Shown piece by piece: positions 25,496-34,883 of a stretch of 39,355 nucleotides of DNA. The notes below the pieces were generated by a model. The model worked only from the letters and a program-made list of their open reading frames with translations. It was not told where the DNA came from and made no database searches. Both the position numbers and the translations under genes were made by a program. The stretch comes from Pseudomonadota bacterium. GTDB taxonomy: Bacteria > Vulcanimicrobiota > Vulcanimicrobiia > Eremiobacterales > Eremiobacteraceae. The first letter of the stretch is position 1; each line of letters opens with the position of its first letter. Where the stretch lies: positions 1 to 39,355 of the forward strand of contig JAJPHJ010000036.1 in assembly GCA_021325335.1 (NCBI GenBank), read 5' to 3'.

Positions 25496-26155
25496 TTAGC
25501 GAGAATAATACTCCACTATAAGTTGTTCTTCGACATTCGTGTCGATATCCGCCCGTGTCGGGGCGGCCAAAACCTTTGCCTTGTTGCTTTGTTCGTCGTA
25601 CTCGAGCCAGCCCGGGACGCGCCGCCCCTTCGCGTATTCGAACAGCGCCGCGAACAGATTCGTCTTGGCGCTCGTCTCCACGACCACGATCTCGTCGCCG
25701 GGGCGGACTTGCATGGATGGAATGTTCACGCGCTTGCCGTTGAGCACGAAGTGACGATGGCGGACGAGCTGGCGCGCCTGGGCGCGCGAAGTCGCCAAGT
25801 TGAGCCGGTAGATCACGTTGTCGAGGCGCATCTCCAGCAAGGCGAGCAGCGCCGTGCCGGTTTGGCCCTTGCGGGCGGTCGCCTTCTTGAAGTAGTTCTC
25901 GAATTGCCGCTCGAGCACGCCGTAGATGCGGCGCATCTTCTGCTTCTCGCGCAGCTGCCGCCCAAACTCCGACACTTTGGGGCGGTTCTTCGTATTCGCC
26001 TTTTGTCCGGGCGCTGCCGTGCGCCGTTCGACGGCGCACTTTTTCGAGAGACAGCGCTCGCCCTTAAGGAAGAGCTTCACCTTCTCTCCGGGTTTCGCGC
26101 CGCTCGCGCTTTCGCGCCGGCACATGCGGCAGACCGGACCTGTATAACGGGCCAT
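25496..26155 (-). CDS. rpsD: 30S ribosomal protein S4 (zinc-binding form)
   Basis: The product has 219 residues, slightly longer than usual. Cysteines C9, C12, C35 and C40 at the N-terminus form the C-plus zinc site lost in many bacteria. The S4 RNA-binding domain is clear: [20 protein letters not shown] and [16 protein letters not shown]4 nucleates assembly of the 30S body. The C-terminus ends [12 protein letters not shown] as expected. An extra 10-residue stretch near [11 protein letters not shown] accounts for the added length. Confidence 0.97.
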   Translation of the reverse strand: MARYTGPVCRMCRRESASGAKPGEKVKLFLKGERCLSKKCAVERRTAAPGQKANTKNRPKVSEFGRQLREKQKMRRIYGVLERQFENYFKKATARKGQTGTALLALLEMRLDNVIYRLNLATSRAQARQLVRHRHFVLNGKRVNIPSMQVRPGDEIVVVETSAKTNLFAALFEYAKGRRVPGWLEYDEQSNKAKVLAAPTRADIDTNVEEQLIVEYYSR

Positions 26156-26173
26156 GAACCTTTGCTTTCTCCT

Positions 26174-26569
26174 TTAGACTCGTCGCCGTTTCGGCGGGCG
26201 GCAGCCGTTGTGGGGGATGGGCGTGACATCTTTGATGAGGGTGATCTCAAGGCCGGCTGCTTGGAGCGCGCGGATCGCCGCCTCGCGACCTGCGCCCGGT
26301 CCCTTCACGTACACCTCGACCTGCTTCATGCCGTGCTCCATCGACTTGCGGGCCGCGCTTTCGGCGGCCATCTGCGCCGCGAACGGCGTCGATTTCTTGC
26401 TGCCTTTGAAGCCCATGCCGCCGGCGCTCGCCCAGGCGATGGCGCCGCCGGTCGTGTCGCTAATCGAGACGATCGTGTTGTTGAAGCTCGAGTGGATGTG
26501 CGCGATACCCTGCGAAACGTGTTTGGCTTCGCGCTTTTTCCGGGTCCGGGCTTTCTTCGCTACTGGCAT
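26174..26569 (-). CDS. rpsK: 30S ribosomal protein S11
   Basis: The product has 131 residues. The core [20 protein letters not shown] and the C-terminal [17 protein letters not shown] are diagnostic; S11 forms part of the 30S platform and mRNA exit. It starts with a basic stretch ([13 protein letters not shown]). Neighbours are rpsM upstream and rpsD downstream with short gaps. Confidence 0.98.
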   Translation of the reverse strand: MPVAKKARTRKKREAKHVSQGIAHIHSSFNNTIVSISDTTGGAIAWASAGGMGFKGSKKSTPFAAQMAAESAARKSMEHGMKQVEVYVKGPGAGREAAIRALQAAGLEITLIKDVTPIPHNGCRPPKRRRV

Positions 26570-26592
26570 TCCGTTGTGTTCTTCCTTTTCGG

Positions 26593-26985
26593 TTATTTGC
26601 CGACGCCGGGGCCTTTGGTCTTCTTGCGCCCGGCGACCGTCTTCTTGGGTCCCTTGCGCGTGCGTGCGTTGGTCTTCGTGCGCTGCCCGCGGACGGGCAG
26701 GCTGCGACGGTGGCGCAGGCCCCGATAGCAGCCGATGTCCATCAGGCGCTTGATCGCGCTCGAGATCTCGCGGCGCAGATCGCCTTCGACCTTGAGGTTT
26801 TTCTCGATCTGCTCGCGCAGCTTTTGGATGTCCGCATCCTTGAGGTCTTTGACCCGGGTATCGGGGTCCACGCGGGTGGCGGCCAACAGCTTGTTGGCGG
26901 TCGGCCTCCCAATGCCAAAGATATAGGTCAATGCGACCTCGACGCGTTTGTCGCGCGGCAAGTCGATTCCAGCGATTCGTGCCAT
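26593..26985 (-). CDS. rpsM: 30S ribosomal protein S13
   Basis: The product has 130 residues. It starts [20 protein letters not shown], followed by [13 protein letters not shown], and has the C-terminal [20 protein letters not shown] that reaches the P-site tRNA. S13 sits in the 30S head and contacts the 50S. It directly follows rpmJ in the conserved infA-rpmJ-rpsM-rpsK order. Confidence 0.98.
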   Translation of the reverse strand: MARIAGIDLPRDKRVEVALTYIFGIGRPTANKLLAATRVDPDTRVKDLKDADIQKLREQIEKNLKVEGDLRREISSAIKRLMDIGCYRGLRHRRSLPVRGQRTKTNARTRKGPKKTVAGRKKTKGPGVGK

Positions 26986-26995
26986 CCTGCTCCTC

Positions 26996-27109
26996 TTAGC
27001 CTTGCGCCTGTTTGTGTTTGGGGTTCTCGCAGATCACCCGCGTGCGCCCGGCTCGCTTGATGATCTTGCACTTGGCGCAGATCTTCTTCACACTTGGTCT
27101 GACCTTCAC
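26996..27109 (-). CDS. rpmJ: 50S ribosomal protein L36
   Basis: The product has 37 residues, the standard length, found by translating the gap between infA and rpsM. It begins [20 protein letters not shown] and carries the zinc ligands C11, C14, C27 and H32, so this is the C-plus form. The start is a GTG at 27109 with GGAG about seven bases upstream. L36 binds 23S rRNA domains II, V and VI. Confidence 0.95.
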   Translation of the reverse strand: MKVRPSVKKICAKCKIIKRAGRTRVICENPKHKQAQG

Positions 27110-27121
27110 GTTTGTCTCCGT

Positions 27122-27421
27122 TTATTTGTACCGATAGGTGATGCGGCCTTGGGTCAAGTCGTAGGGCGACAACTCCACGAGGACGCGGTCGCCTGGTAGG
27201 ATCCTGATGAAGTTCATCCGGATCTTGCCCGAGACTCGAGCCAGCACGCGGTGACCGTTGCTGAGCTCGACCCGGAAAAACGCGTTGGGCAAGGGTTCCA
27301 CGACGGTCCCCTCGACCTCGATCGCCTCTTCTTTCGTCGACCCTACTGTTTCGGCGCCCTCGGTTTTTTTCTTCTTCTTTTTACCCGGCCGCCGCCCGCC
27401 CGGCCGTCTGCGTGGCGTCAA
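27122..27421 (-). CDS. infA: Translation initiation factor IF-1 with basic N-terminal extension
   Basis: The S1-like OB-fold core runs from about residue 30 ([20 protein letters not shown], then [14 protein letters not shown] and [16 protein letters not shown]) and is canonical. IF-1 is normally about 72 residues, but the only usable start is a TTG at 27421 (AAGGGGG six bases upstream), giving 99 residues. The added N-terminus is Arg/Pro/Gly-rich and then six consecutive lysines. It is encoded within the last 41 bases of map plus some following sequence. No ATG or GTG lies between the extension and the core. IF-1 blocks the A site during initiation. A rarer ATT/ATC start nearer the core cannot be excluded. 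Confidence 0.88.
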   Translation of the reverse strand: MTPRRRPGGRRPGKKKKKKTEGAETVGSTKEEAIEVEGTVVEPLPNAFFRVELSNGHRVLARVSGKIRMNFIRILPGDRVLVELSPYDLTQGRITYRYK

Positions 27422-28226
27422 GTGCTCCCCCTTCCTTCGCCTTCAATTCCATTGGGATCTCGTTGGGCATCGGCGCTTCCTGCGCCAGCGTTAAAATCTC
27501 GAAACCGTCCGGCGTGACGGCAACGGTGTGCTCGAAGTGGGCCGAGCGCTTGCCGTCGGCCGTCACGACGGTCCACTTGTCCGCCAAAGTCTTCACCTGG
27601 TAGCTCCCCGCGTTGACCATCGGCTCCAGGGCGAGCACCATGCCCGGCTTGAGCACAGCACCCATGCCGGGCCGCCCGTAGTTCGGCACCGGCGGGTCTT
27701 CGTGCAGCGCGGTACCGATACCGTGACCCACAAGCGCGCGCACGACCGAAAATCCTTGCCCCTCGACGTACCGCTGCACTGCGTGTCCGACGTCCGAGAT
27801 GTGAGCACCCGGCCGCACGCTTTCGATAGCGATGCCAAGGGCGCGGCGGGTGACGTCGACCAGCCGTCGCGCGGACGGATCCGGCTCGCCGACATAGACG
27901 GTCGTGGCCATGTCCGAAAACCAACCGTCCACGAGCGCCCCGATGTCGATCTTGAAAAGATCGCCTTCGCGCAGCGCACGCGTGCTCGGAATCCCGTGGA
28001 CGATCTCCTCGTTCACGGAGGTGCAGATCGATCCGATAAAGCCGTGATATCCCAAGAAAGCCGGGATTCCGCCTTCCTTGCGGATGAGCTCGTCGGCGAA
28101 CTCGTTCACCTCTTGCGTCGTCACTTTGGGCTGCACGGCGCCGACCAGCCGCTCCAGCACCCGCGCCGTCACTCTGCCGCTGCGTCGCATCTTGTCGAGC
28201 TCGCGCGTGCTCTTGCACGTGATCAT
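27381..28226 (-). CDS. map: Methionine aminopeptidase, type I
   Basis: The product has 281 residues and removes N-terminal methionine. The five metal ligands are D94 and D105 ([14 protein letters not shown]), H168 (GHGIG), E201 (LALEPM) and E232 (HFEHTVAV), with the substrate His H77 in VHGIP. About 30 residues after the catalytic domain (ending DALD-type Ala/Gly-rich sequence) form an extra tail. The ATG at 28226 overlaps the adk stop (ATGA), and the 3' end overlaps infA by 41 bases, an unusually long overlap. Confidence 0.97.
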   Translation of the reverse strand: MITCKSTRELDKMRRSGRVTARVLERLVGAVQPKVTTQEVNEFADELIRKEGGIPAFLGYHGFIGSICTSVNEEIVHGIPSTRALREGDLFKIDIGALVDGWFSDMATTVYVGEPDPSARRLVDVTRRALGIAIESVRPGAHISDVGHAVQRYVEGQGFSVVRALVGHGIGTALHEDPPVPNYGRPGMGAVLKPGMVLALEPMVNAGSYQVKTLADKWTVVTADGKRSAHFEHTVAVTPDGFEILTLAQEAPMPNEIPMELKAKEGGALDATQTAGRAAAG

Positions 28227-28900
28227 GCCGTCTCTCCGACGGGCGCCTGGAGCGCGGCCATGATGCGAGCGTTCACCGACTCCACGTCGCCGTTGCCGTC
28301 GATCGCCTTGAGCAGGCCCGCGGCGCGATAGTACTCGGTCAGCGGCTTCGTCTTGCGCTCGTACTCGTCCAAGCGCTTGAGCACGGTCGCCTCGTCATCG
28401 TCCGGCCGCTGGACGAGCGGACCGCCGCAGCGGTCGCAGGTGTCGGGCAGCCGGCTGGGCGCCGACTCCAAATGGTAGGGCGTCTGGCACACCGCGCACA
28501 GCCGCCTGCCGGTCAACCGCCGCACGAGTTCGGTCGGGTCGACCGTGATCTCCAGGACCGCGTCGAGGTGCAGCTGGTTGCGGTGCACGAGCGCATCGAG
28601 GGCCGTCGCTTGCTGCGCAGTGCGCGGGAATCCATCGAGGATGAAACCGCCCTTGGTATCGTCCGCGCGCAGCCGCTCTTCGACAAGCCCGATCGTCACG
28701 TCGTCGGGAACCAGCTTGCCCGCGTCCATGAAGGTCTTGGCCGCGACGCCCATGGGCGTGCGTTCCTTGACCGCGTTGCGGAAGATATCGCCGGTCCCGA
28801 TCTCGGGTATGCGAAACGTCTTGGACAGCAAGCGTGCTTGCGTTCCTTTGCCCACGCCCGGCGGCCCGAGCAGGACCATGCGCCACGATCGCTCGGTCAT
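28223..28900 (-). CDS. adk: Adenylate kinase (zinc-lid, long form)
   Basis: The product has 225 residues and equilibrates ATP, ADP and AMP. The P-loop is GPPGVGKGT (12-20); AMP-binding GTGDIFRNAV and DGFPRT follow. The LID domain is the long type with C135/C138 and C155/C158, a structural zinc site more typical of Gram-positives and several deep phyla than of enterics. It overlaps both neighbours by four bases (ATGA at each end) in the conserved secY-adk-map order. Confidence 0.97.
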   Translation of the reverse strand: MTERSWRMVLLGPPGVGKGTQARLLSKTFRIPEIGTGDIFRNAVKERTPMGVAAKTFMDAGKLVPDDVTIGLVEERLRADDTKGGFILDGFPRTAQQATALDALVHRNQLHLDAVLEITVDPTELVRRLTGRRLCAVCQTPYHLESAPSRLPDTCDRCGGPLVQRPDDDEATVLKRLDEYERKTKPLTEYYRAAGLLKAIDGNGDVESVNARIMAALQAPVGETA

Positions 28901-30192
28901 TGCTTGATGAACCCCCGGTAGTCACGCATTGCGAGCCGCGCTTCGATCTGCGTCATCGTATCGAGCGCGACGCCCACGACGATAAGCAACGACGTGCTGC
29001 CCAAGTAGAAGGTCGTGATGTGCGTGAGGCTCTGCGTGACGTTCGGCAAGATGGCGAGCAAGCCGAGGTACACGGCCGCCACAGCGGTGATGCGCACCAA
29101 GATCTTCTGCAGGTAGTCCGTCGTCGGCTTGCCCGGCCGGATGCCGGGGATGAAGCCGCCCTGCTTTTTGAGCGACTCGCCGATATCTTGGATCTGCAGA
29201 ACGACGCTCGAGTAGAAGAACGTGAATGCCACGACCAAGACGAAGTAGACAAGGTTGTAGAGGAGGCTGCCGTAGTTGAAATACAACGCGATCCACTGCA
29301 CCACCGGCTGCATCCACGCGACGCCGCCTTGCTGCGCCCAGGATGAGAGCTGCTGCGGCAACAGCAGGATTGAAATCGCGAAGATGATCGAGATGACGCC
29401 CGCGTTGTTCAGGCGCAACGGGATATAAGTGCTGCGGCCGCCGTAGACTTTGCGCCCTACCACGCGCTTGGCATACTGAACGGGCACGCGGCGCTGGCCC
29501 TGGTACATGAACACGATCGAGATGAGCGACAGCACTGCGATGAGGCCGAAGATGACGAGCCCCAGCACGTTGAGACCGCCTTTTTCGCCAAGTTGCAGCG
29601 TCTGGCTGAAATACGTGGGATAGCGCAAGATGATGCCGACGAAGATGATGAGCGAGACGCCGTTGCCGATGCCCTTGTCCGTGATCTGCTCGCCGAGCCA
29701 CATAAGCCACACGGTTCCCGCCGTGAGCGTCAGCACGACCATGACGAGATAGAACAGGTCCGAGCGCAAGAACACGTGAGCCCGGTTGAGCATGAAGACC
29801 ATGGCCGTCGCTTGTGCGATGGCGAGCACGATCGTCAGCCAGCGCGTGTACAGACCGACGATGCGCCGGCCCTCCTCACCGCCGTGCTGCATCATCTCCT
29901 TGATGTTCGGGAAGACGATCGTCATGAGCTGCATGATGATGCTCGCGTTGATGTAAGGCGTGATACCCATGGCGATGACCGAGAAATGTTGCAACGCGCC
30001 GCCGGACAAGAAGCCGATGAAATTGAGGAACTGCCCGCTCGCCAAAATCGACTGCCATTGCGAGATGTTGACGAACGGCACCTGGACGTACACCATCACG
30101 ACGAATACCGCGAACGCTCCAAACACAAAAAGGACGCGGTTCCGGATTTCCGGGACCACGAGTGCGTTGGCGACGTTACGCCAGATGTTCAT
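28897..30192 (-). CDS. secY: Protein translocase subunit SecY
   Basis: The product has 431 residues with ten predicted transmembrane helices; it is the channel of the Sec translocon in the inner membrane. Conserved parts include the plug-region segment FLSGGALQHFSVIAMGITPYI with MQL after it, WLGEQITDKGIGNGVSLIIF, the cytoplasmic RRVPVQYAKRVVG loop, and GGFIPGIRPGKPT. All are family landmarks. It lies between rplO and adk as usual. Confidence 0.98.
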   Translation of the reverse strand: MNIWRNVANALVVPEIRNRVLFVFGAFAVFVVMVYVQVPFVNISQWQSILASGQFLNFIGFLSGGALQHFSVIAMGITPYINASIIMQLMTIVFPNIKEMMQHGGEEGRRIVGLYTRWLTIVLAIAQATAMVFMLNRAHVFLRSDLFYLVMVVLTLTAGTVWLMWLGEQITDKGIGNGVSLIIFVGIILRYPTYFSQTLQLGEKGGLNVLGLVIFGLIAVLSLISIVFMYQGQRRVPVQYAKRVVGRKVYGGRSTYIPLRLNNAGVISIIFAISILLLPQQLSSWAQQGGVAWMQPVVQWIALYFNYGSLLYNLVYFVLVVAFTFFYSSVVLQIQDIGESLKKQGGFIPGIRPGKPTTDYLQKILVRITAVAAVYLGLLAILPNVTQSLTHITTFYLGSTSLLIVVGVALDTMTQIEARLAMRDYRGFIKQ

Positions 30193-30201
30193 ACGGGATC
30201 G

Positions 30202-30660
30202 TTACTCCTCAAACGCGGCACCGGCCGCCTCGAGCTTGGCCCGCGCCGAGCCGGAAAAACGGATGTTGCGGAAGCGCAGCCCAGCAGGCGCATCGCCGAC
30301 GCCGAGGATCTTCACGCCGTCTTTGGGTTTGCTGACGTAGCCGGCCGCTGCGAGCGCTTCGGGCGTCACGACGGTGTTCGCATCCCAGGCCGCGAGGTCG
30401 GCCAGGTTGAGAACGGCGAACTCGGTCCGGAAGATCTTCGTCGAGCGAGCTTTTTGCGACACGCCGCGGCGCTGCGGCAAACGCCGGAACCAGGGCGTCT
30501 GGCCGCCTTCGAAGTTTGGGCCTTTGCCGCCGCCCGAGCGTGCGGTCTGGCCTTTGCCACCCTTGCCTGAAGTTTTGACCATGCCGCTGCCATGGCCGCG
30601 TCCCACCCGCACCCGCTTGCTCGTCGAGCCGTGCTTCGGCTTAAGTTGCGACAGTTTCAC
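30202..30660 (-). CDS. rplO: 50S ribosomal protein L15
   Basis: The product has 152 residues. It starts [20 protein letters not shown], then the Gly/Lys-rich [19 protein letters not shown] loop that threads into 23S r[20 protein letters not shown], and the C-terminal [16 protein letters not shown]. The GTG start at 30660 lies 20 bases inside rpsE, leaving no room for rpmD, which is normally found between them. Confidence 0.97.
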   Translation of the reverse strand: MKLSQLKPKHGSTSKRVRVGRGHGSGMVKTSGKGGKGQTARSGGGKGPNFEGGQTPWFRRLPQRRGVSQKARSTKIFRTEFAVLNLADLAAWDANTVVTPEALAAAGYVSKPKDGVKILGVGDAPAGLRFRNIRFSGSARAKLEAAGAAFEE

Positions 30661-31168
30661 CGTTCACCGTTCTCCCTAATATTTCGTCGACGGTCTTGCC
30701 GCGCGAGGCGGCCACGGCGTCGACCGTGCGCAGCTGGCGCAGACCTTGGACCGTCGCCGCGATCACGTTGATCGGGTTGTTCGAACCGAGCGACTTCGTC
30801 AGGATGTCGTGCACGCCCGCGAGCTCGAGCACCGCGCGCATCGCACCGCCGGCGATGACGCCCGTGCCCTTCATGGCAGGCTTCATGAGCACTTTGCCGG
30901 AGCCGGCGCGCGCCGTGATGGGGTGCGGGATGGTGCGCCCGACCATCGGCACGGTGACGAGGGAGCGGCGCGCGTCCTCCACGCCTTTGCGAATGGCCTC
31001 GGGGACTTCGCGGGCCTTGCCCATGCCGTAGCCGACCCGGCCTTGCCGGTCGCCGACCACGACGAGGGCTGAAAACGAGAAGCGCTTTCCGCCTTTGACC
31101 ACTTTCGCCACCCGGTTGACCCGGACGACCTGCTCTTCAAGCCCCGAGCCGTCGGTGATGCGCGCCAT
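30641..31168 (-). CDS. rpsE: 30S ribosomal protein S5
   Basis: The product has 175 residues. The S5 domain is clear: [20 protein letters not shown], then [20 protein letters not shown]. The C-terminal domain shows [20 protein letters not shown] and [15 protein letters not shown]5 helps translational accuracy and shapes mRNA entry. The stop overlaps the rplO start by 20 bases. Confidence 0.98.
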   Translation of the reverse strand: MARITDGSGLEEQVVRVNRVAKVVKGGKRFSFSALVVVGDRQGRVGYGMGKAREVPEAIRKGVEDARRSLVTVPMVGRTIPHPITARAGSGKVLMKPAMKGTGVIAGGAMRAVLELAGVHDILTKSLGSNNPINVIAATVQGLRQLRTVDAVAASRGKTVDEILGRTVNGETVAT

Positions 31169-31171
31169 GCG

Positions 31172-31540
31172 CTAGAACTCCAATCCGGCGCCGCGCGCCG
31201 CGTCTGCCAAGGCTTTGATCTTGCCATGGTACTTGTAGCCGCCGCGATCGAACACGACCGCGCTGATGCCTTTGTCCTTGGCGCGCTGCGCGATGGCCGC
31301 GCCGACCTTCTCGGCGGCGCCCACGCTCTTGCACGACGCAAGGCCGGCCGCGAGCTCCTTTTCGCGCGTCGAGGCCGCAGCGATGGTGCGCCCCGTGCTG
31401 TCGTCGATGAGCTGCACGTAGATGTGGTGCAAGCTGCGGAAAACGGAAAGCCGCGGACGCGATGTATCGCCGCTCAGACGCTTGCGCACGCGCGCGTGGC
31501 GCCGGACCCGAAGTGCGTTTCTGCTCGTCGAACGTGCCAT
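31172..31540 (-). CDS. rplR: 50S ribosomal protein L18
   Basis: The product has 122 residues. Basic N-terminus, then [20 protein letters not shown] and the C-terminal [23 protein letters not shown] signature. L18 carries 5S rRNA into the 50S subunit with L5. It is placed between rplF and rpsE with gaps of a few bases. Confidence 0.98.
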   Translation of the reverse strand: MARSTSRNALRVRRHARVRKRLSGDTSRPRLSVFRSLHHIYVQLIDDSTGRTIAAASTREKELAAGLASCKSVGAAEKVGAAIAQRAKDKGISAVVFDRGGYKYHGKIKALADAARGAGLEF

Positions 31541-31549
31541 CGATCTTCC

Positions 31550-32113
31550 TTACTTCTTGCCGCCGGTAGCCCCGGCGGTCTTGCCGGCCTTGCCGAGCTT
31601 GCGCCGGACCCGTTCGCCCTGGTAGCGGATGCCTTTGCCCTTATAGGGCTCGGGTGGCCGGATGCTGCGGATGTGCGCGGCCACTTGGCCCACCTGTTGC
31701 TTGTCGGCGCCGCTGATCTGTATCTTGTTCTGGCCTTCTACTTTTATGTCGATCCCCGTGGGCGGATCGAAGACGACCGGGTGCGAGAAGCCCAGCTGCA
31801 AACCGAGCTTCTTTCCCTGCAGTTGCGCTCGATAGCCGACCCCTTGGATCTCGAGATTCTTTTGAAAGCCGTTGGTCACGCCCTCGACCATGTTCGCGAT
31901 GAGGGTGCGGGTCAGACCGTGGAGCGCGCGGTTGCGCTTCTCGTCGTTCGGGCGCGCGACGTTCACCGTCGCGCCCTCGACCGAGACCGAGATCGGTTCT
32001 GGGTACTCGAGCACGAGCTGGCCCTTGGGCCCTTTCACCGCCACCTGGTGGTCGCTGACCGAAACGGTCACGCCGCTCGGCACGCTCACCGGAAGACGTC
32101 CTATTCTGCTCAT
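31550..32113 (-). CDS. rplF: 50S ribosomal protein L6
   Basis: The product has 187 residues from MSRIGRLPV; the ATG at 32113 was chosen over one five codons upstream because the family starts there. Motifs are the two repeated L6 domains with [32 protein letters not shown] and the C-terminal [20 protein letters not shown]6 lies near the factor-binding region. The start lies four bases after rpsH. Confidence 0.97.
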   Translation of the reverse strand: MSRIGRLPVSVPSGVTVSVSDHQVAVKGPKGQLVLEYPEPISVSVEGATVNVARPNDEKRNRALHGLTRTLIANMVEGVTNGFQKNLEIQGVGYRAQLQGKKLGLQLGFSHPVVFDPPTGIDIKVEGQNKIQISGADKQQVGQVAAHIRSIRPPEPYKGKGIRYQGERVRRKLGKAGKTAGATGGKK

Positions 32114-32117
32114 CGCG

Positions 32118-32519
32118 TCACCATACAAACGCCATGACTTCGCCGCCGCATTGAAGCCGCTTGGCCTGCCGCCCGCTCATGATCCCCTTCGACGTCGACA
32201 TGATGACGAGCCCAAGGCCGCCCATGCATTTGGGGATGTCGCCCTTAGGGGTATAGATGCGCAAGCCCGGGCGGCTGATGCGCTGCAGCCCGTTGATCAC
32301 GCGCTCGCGGTGCTGGCCGTACTTGAGCGTGATCCGGATGACTTCGCGCGCGCCCGCTTGCGCGCTTTCAAATGCCTGGATGAAGCCCTCATCCTTGAGG
32401 ACTTTCGCGATTTCTTTCTTCAACCGCGACGAGGGCACGTCCACGCGTTCGTGCTTGGCGATATTCGCGTTGCGGATGCGCGTGAGCATGTCTGCGACGG
32501 GGTCGGTGATCACTGCCAT
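32118..32519 (-). CDS. rpsH: 30S ribosomal protein S8
   Basis: The product has 133 residues. It starts [20 protein letters not shown], followed by [19 protein letters not shown] and the C-terminal [21 protein letters not shown]8 is a primary 16S binder and, in E. coli, the repressor of the spc operon. Located between rpsZ and rplF as expected. The C-terminus ends GGEVMAFVW. Confidence 0.98.
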   Translation of the reverse strand: MAVITDPVADMLTRIRNANIAKHERVDVPSSRLKKEIAKVLKDEGFIQAFESAQAGAREVIRITLKYGQHRERVINGLQRISRPGLRIYTPKGDIPKCMGGLGLVIMSTSKGIMSGRQAKRLQCGGEVMAFVW

Positions 32520-32535
32520 CTGTCTCTTGCTTCCT

Positions 32536-32721
32536 CTACCACGATGCCTTGGTGACGCCCGGAATCTGGCCGCGATGCGCGAGCTCGCGGAAGCAGATCC
32601 GGCACAGGCCGAACTTGCGCAAGTAGCCTCGCGGCCGGCCGCAGCGCTGGCAGCGGTTGTGCTTGCGCACCGGGAACTTCTCTTTGCGCTTCGCTTTTTC
32701 GATCATCGCTCTGGTTGCCAT
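32536..32721 (-). CDS. rpsZ: 30S ribosomal protein S14, type Z (zinc form)
   Basis: The product has 61 residues, the short zinc-binding form. The ligands are C24, C27, C40 and C43 in CQRCGRP and CRIC. The C-terminus is [18 protein letters not shown], diagnostic of the type. The long zinc-free S14 of enterics is replaced here. It lies between rplE and rpsH, as usual; the SD is weak. Confidence 0.97.
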   Translation of the reverse strand: MATRAMIEKAKRKEKFPVRKHNRCQRCGRPRGYLRKFGLCRICFRELAHRGQIPGVTKASW

Positions 32722-32736
32722 GTGGTTGGCCGGGCA

Positions 32737-33297
32737 TTACGCCGCGGCACCCTCCTTCCGCAGCGGCATGCCCATCTCGCTCAAGAACGCCAGCGCGTGC
32801 TCGTCGTTGCGCGCGGTCGTGACGATGACGATGTCCATGCCGCGGACCATATCGATCTTGTCGTAGTTGATCTCGGGGAACACGAGCTGCTCGCGCAGGC
32901 CGAGCGCGTAATTGCCGCGGCCATCGAGCGAGCTGCGCGACATGCCGCGAAAATCGCGGATGCGCGGCAGCACGATGTTCACGAGCTTGTCGAAAAATGC
33001 GTACATGCGCTCCCCGCGCAGCGTGACCTTAGCCCCGATCTGCATGCCGGCGCGCAGCTTGTAGGTGGCCACGGACTTGCCGGCCCGAGTGACCACCGGC
33101 TTTTGGCCGGTGATCGCGAGGAGGTCGGACACGGCTCCATCGATGGCCTTCGGGTTGGCGACCGCCTCGCCCACACCCATGTTGACGACGATCTTCACCA
33201 AACGCGGGACCTCGAGCCGGTTGCGCAGGTTCAGACGCTTGCGCAGCGCGGGCGCGATCGTCTTCTCATAGCGTTCGTGCAGTCTGTTCATGCTCAT
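32737..33297 (-). CDS. rplE: 50S ribosomal protein L5
   Basis: The product has 186 residues. Landmarks are [17 protein letters not shown], the [19 protein letters not shown] segment, [20 protein letters not shown] and [18 protein letters not shown]5 contacts 5S rRNA and the P-site tRNA. The ATG at 33297 overlaps the rplX stop (ATGA); an internal ATG two codons later is also possible. Confidence 0.98.
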   Translation of the reverse strand: MSMNRLHERYEKTIAPALRKRLNLRNRLEVPRLVKIVVNMGVGEAVANPKAIDGAVSDLLAITGQKPVVTRAGKSVATYKLRAGMQIGAKVTLRGERMYAFFDKLVNIVLPRIRDFRGMSRSSLDGRGNYALGLREQLVFPEINYDKIDMVRGMDIVIVTTARNDEHALAFLSEMGMPLRKEGAAA

Positions 33298-33623
33298 GCC
33301 TTCACCGGTCTCTCGGCAGCCTCACCGCAGCGCCTGCAGATCCGCTCGCGCGTCTCTCCGCTGCGATGAAAGGCGATCTTCGCAGGCTTATTGCACTTCG
33401 GGCAGACGTACATGAGCTTGCCGACGGGCAACGGCATCTCTTTTTCCACGATGCCGGCCTTGGCTTTGGGCGTGGCCTTGCTGTGGCGCTTGACCACGTT
33501 GACGCCTTCCACTTCGGCGACGCCGCCCTGGCGGATCAGCTTGATCTTGCCGCGCTTGCCCTTGTCTTTGCCGCCCAACACCACCACCGTGTCGCCGGCA
33601 GCGAGCCGCATCTTCACCGCCAC
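33294..33623 (-). CDS. rplX: 50S ribosomal protein L24
   Basis: The product has 109 residues. The KOW motif lies in [18 protein letters not shown], followed by [20 protein letters not shown]. The C-terminal [14 protein letters not shown] and CRRCGE form a zinc-ribbon-like pair. L24 is an assembly initiator near the exit tunnel. Start is a GTG at 33623 just after rplN, with GGAGG in the rplN end serving as SD. Confidence 0.96.
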   Translation of the reverse strand: MAVKMRLAAGDTVVVLGGKDKGKRGKIKLIRQGGVAEVEGVNVVKRHSKATPKAKAGIVEKEMPLPVGKLMYVCPKCNKPAKIAFHRSGETRERICRRCGEAAERPVKA

Positions 33624-33624
33624 C

Positions 33625-33993
33625 TCAGAGGACCTCCGGCGCGAGCGAGATGATCTTCATGAAGTCCCGATCGCGCAGCTCGCGGGCGACGGGCCCGAAG
33701 ATCCGCGTACCCCGCGGGTTCTTCTGATCGTTGATGAGGACCGCCGCGTTCTCGTCGAAGCGGATGAACGATCCATCCGGCCGGCGCATCTTCTTGCGCT
33801 GGCGCACGATCACGGCCTTGACGACATTGCCTTTCTTGACGGCGGCCCCCGGAATGGCGGCCTTCACCGTCGCGACCACGACGTCGCCGACGAACGCGTA
33901 GGGGTGACGCGAGCCGCCGCTCACGTGGAAGACCATGAGCTCGCGCGCGCCTGAATTGTCTGCGACCTTCAGCCGCGTTTGGGCGCTGATCAT
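33625..33993 (-). CDS. rplN: 50S ribosomal protein L14
   Basis: The product has 122 residues, the standard length, from [39 protein letters not shown] and [20 protein letters not shown] are the conserved RNA-binding parts; the end [18 protein letters not shown] is canonical. The ATG at 33993 overlaps the rpsQ stop (ATGA), so it replaces a start 11 codons upstream. Confidence 0.98.
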   Translation of the reverse strand: MISAQTRLKVADNSGARELMVFHVSGGSRHPYAFVGDVVVATVKAAIPGAAVKKGNVVKAVIVRQRKKMRRPDGSFIRFDENAAVLINDQKNPRGTRIFGPVARELRDRDFMKIISLAPEVL

Positions 33994-34256
33994 TGCGCCC
34001 GCTCCAGGATTTCGAGCAGCCGCCAACGCTTGGTCGCCGAGAGCGGCCGCGTCTCCGCGATACGCACGAGATCGCCGACCTTGGCTTCGTTGCGTTCGTC
34101 GTGCGCGGCGAAACGGCGCGAGCCGCGTACGGTCTTGCCGTAGGTCGGATGCGCCGTCCGCGATTCCGTGACGACGATGATCGTCTTGCGCATCGCGTTG
34201 CTCGCGACGCGACCGACCTTCGTCTTGCGCAGATTGCGCGCGCGTGTTTCGTCCAT
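33990..34256 (-). CDS. rpsQ: 30S ribosomal protein S17
   Basis: The product has 88 residues. The OB-fold core shows [20 protein letters not shown], then [20 protein letters not shown] and [21 protein letters not shown]17 is a primary binder of 16S rRNA. It is placed between rpmC and rplN, with a four-base overlap with the latter. Confidence 0.98.
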   Translation of the reverse strand: MDETRARNLRKTKVGRVASNAMRKTIIVVTESRTAHPTYGKTVRGSRRFAAHDERNEAKVGDLVRIAETRPLSATKRWRLLEILERAQ

Positions 34257-34258
34257 TC

Positions 34259-34471
34259 CTAACCCGCCAGCTTCCGTTCGGCCAAAATGGTGTAGAGCTG
34301 CGCGATCTTGCGTCGCAACTTGCTCACCGTCGCATGGTCCTCGAGGTGCCCCGTGACGAGCTGGAAGCGCAAATTGAAGAGCTCTTCTTTCGTCGCGGCG
34401 AGCTTCTCTTCGAGCTCGCGATTGGTCAGCTCGCGCAAACCGCGCAATTCGCTAGGCTTCAATTGCTTCAC
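34259..34471 (-). CDS. rpmC: 50S ribosomal protein L29
   Basis: The product has 70 residues, forming two long helices: [20 protein letters not shown] then [21 protein letters not shown]29 sits at the tunnel exit where SRP and trigger factor dock. The GTG start at 34471 lies 20 bases inside the end of rplP, a longer overlap than usual, so its translation is probably coupled. Confidence 0.97.
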   Translation of the reverse strand: MKQLKPSELRGLRELTNRELEEKLAATKEELFNLRFQLVTGHLEDHATVSKLRRKIAQLYTILAERKLAG

Positions 34472-34883
34472 CCGCCCTTTCCCGGCGCAACACCTTCGTG
34501 CGGATCGGCAGCTTGAACGCCGCCAAGCGCAACGCTTGTTTCGCGACGCTTTCTTCCACGCCTGAGAGTTCGAAGAGCACGCGCCCGGGGCGCACCACGG
34601 CGACCCAACCCTCGGGCTGGCCTTTGCCGGATCCCTGGCGCGTCTCCGCCGGCTTCTTCGTGAACGACTTGTCGGGGAAGATCGTGATCCAAACTTTGCC
34701 GCCGCGTTTGATGTGGCGGGTCATCGCGATGCGCGCCGACTCGATCTGCCGGTTGCTAATCCAAGCCGGCTCGAGCGCCTGCAAGCCGTACTCGCCGAAA
34801 TGCAAGTCGTTGCCGGACTGCGCGCGGCCTGTCATCCTGCCCCGTTGCACCTTGCGATGCTTCACACGCTTGGGAAGCAGCAT
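34452..34883 (-). CDS. rplP: 50S ribosomal protein L16
   Basis: The product has 143 residues from [19 protein letters not shown]; a long upstream extension antisense-like to rpsC was rejected. Core motifs are [39 protein letters not shown] and [21 protein letters not shown]16 organises the peptidyl-transferase A site. The ATG shares one base with the rpsC stop (TAATG). Confidence 0.98.
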   Translation of the reverse strand: MLLPKRVKHRKVQRGRMTGRAQSGNDLHFGEYGLQALEPAWISNRQIESARIAMTRHIKRGGKVWITIFPDKSFTKKPAETRQGSGKGQPEGWVAVVRPGRVLFELSGVEESVAKQALRLAAFKLPIRTKVLRRERAGEAIEA

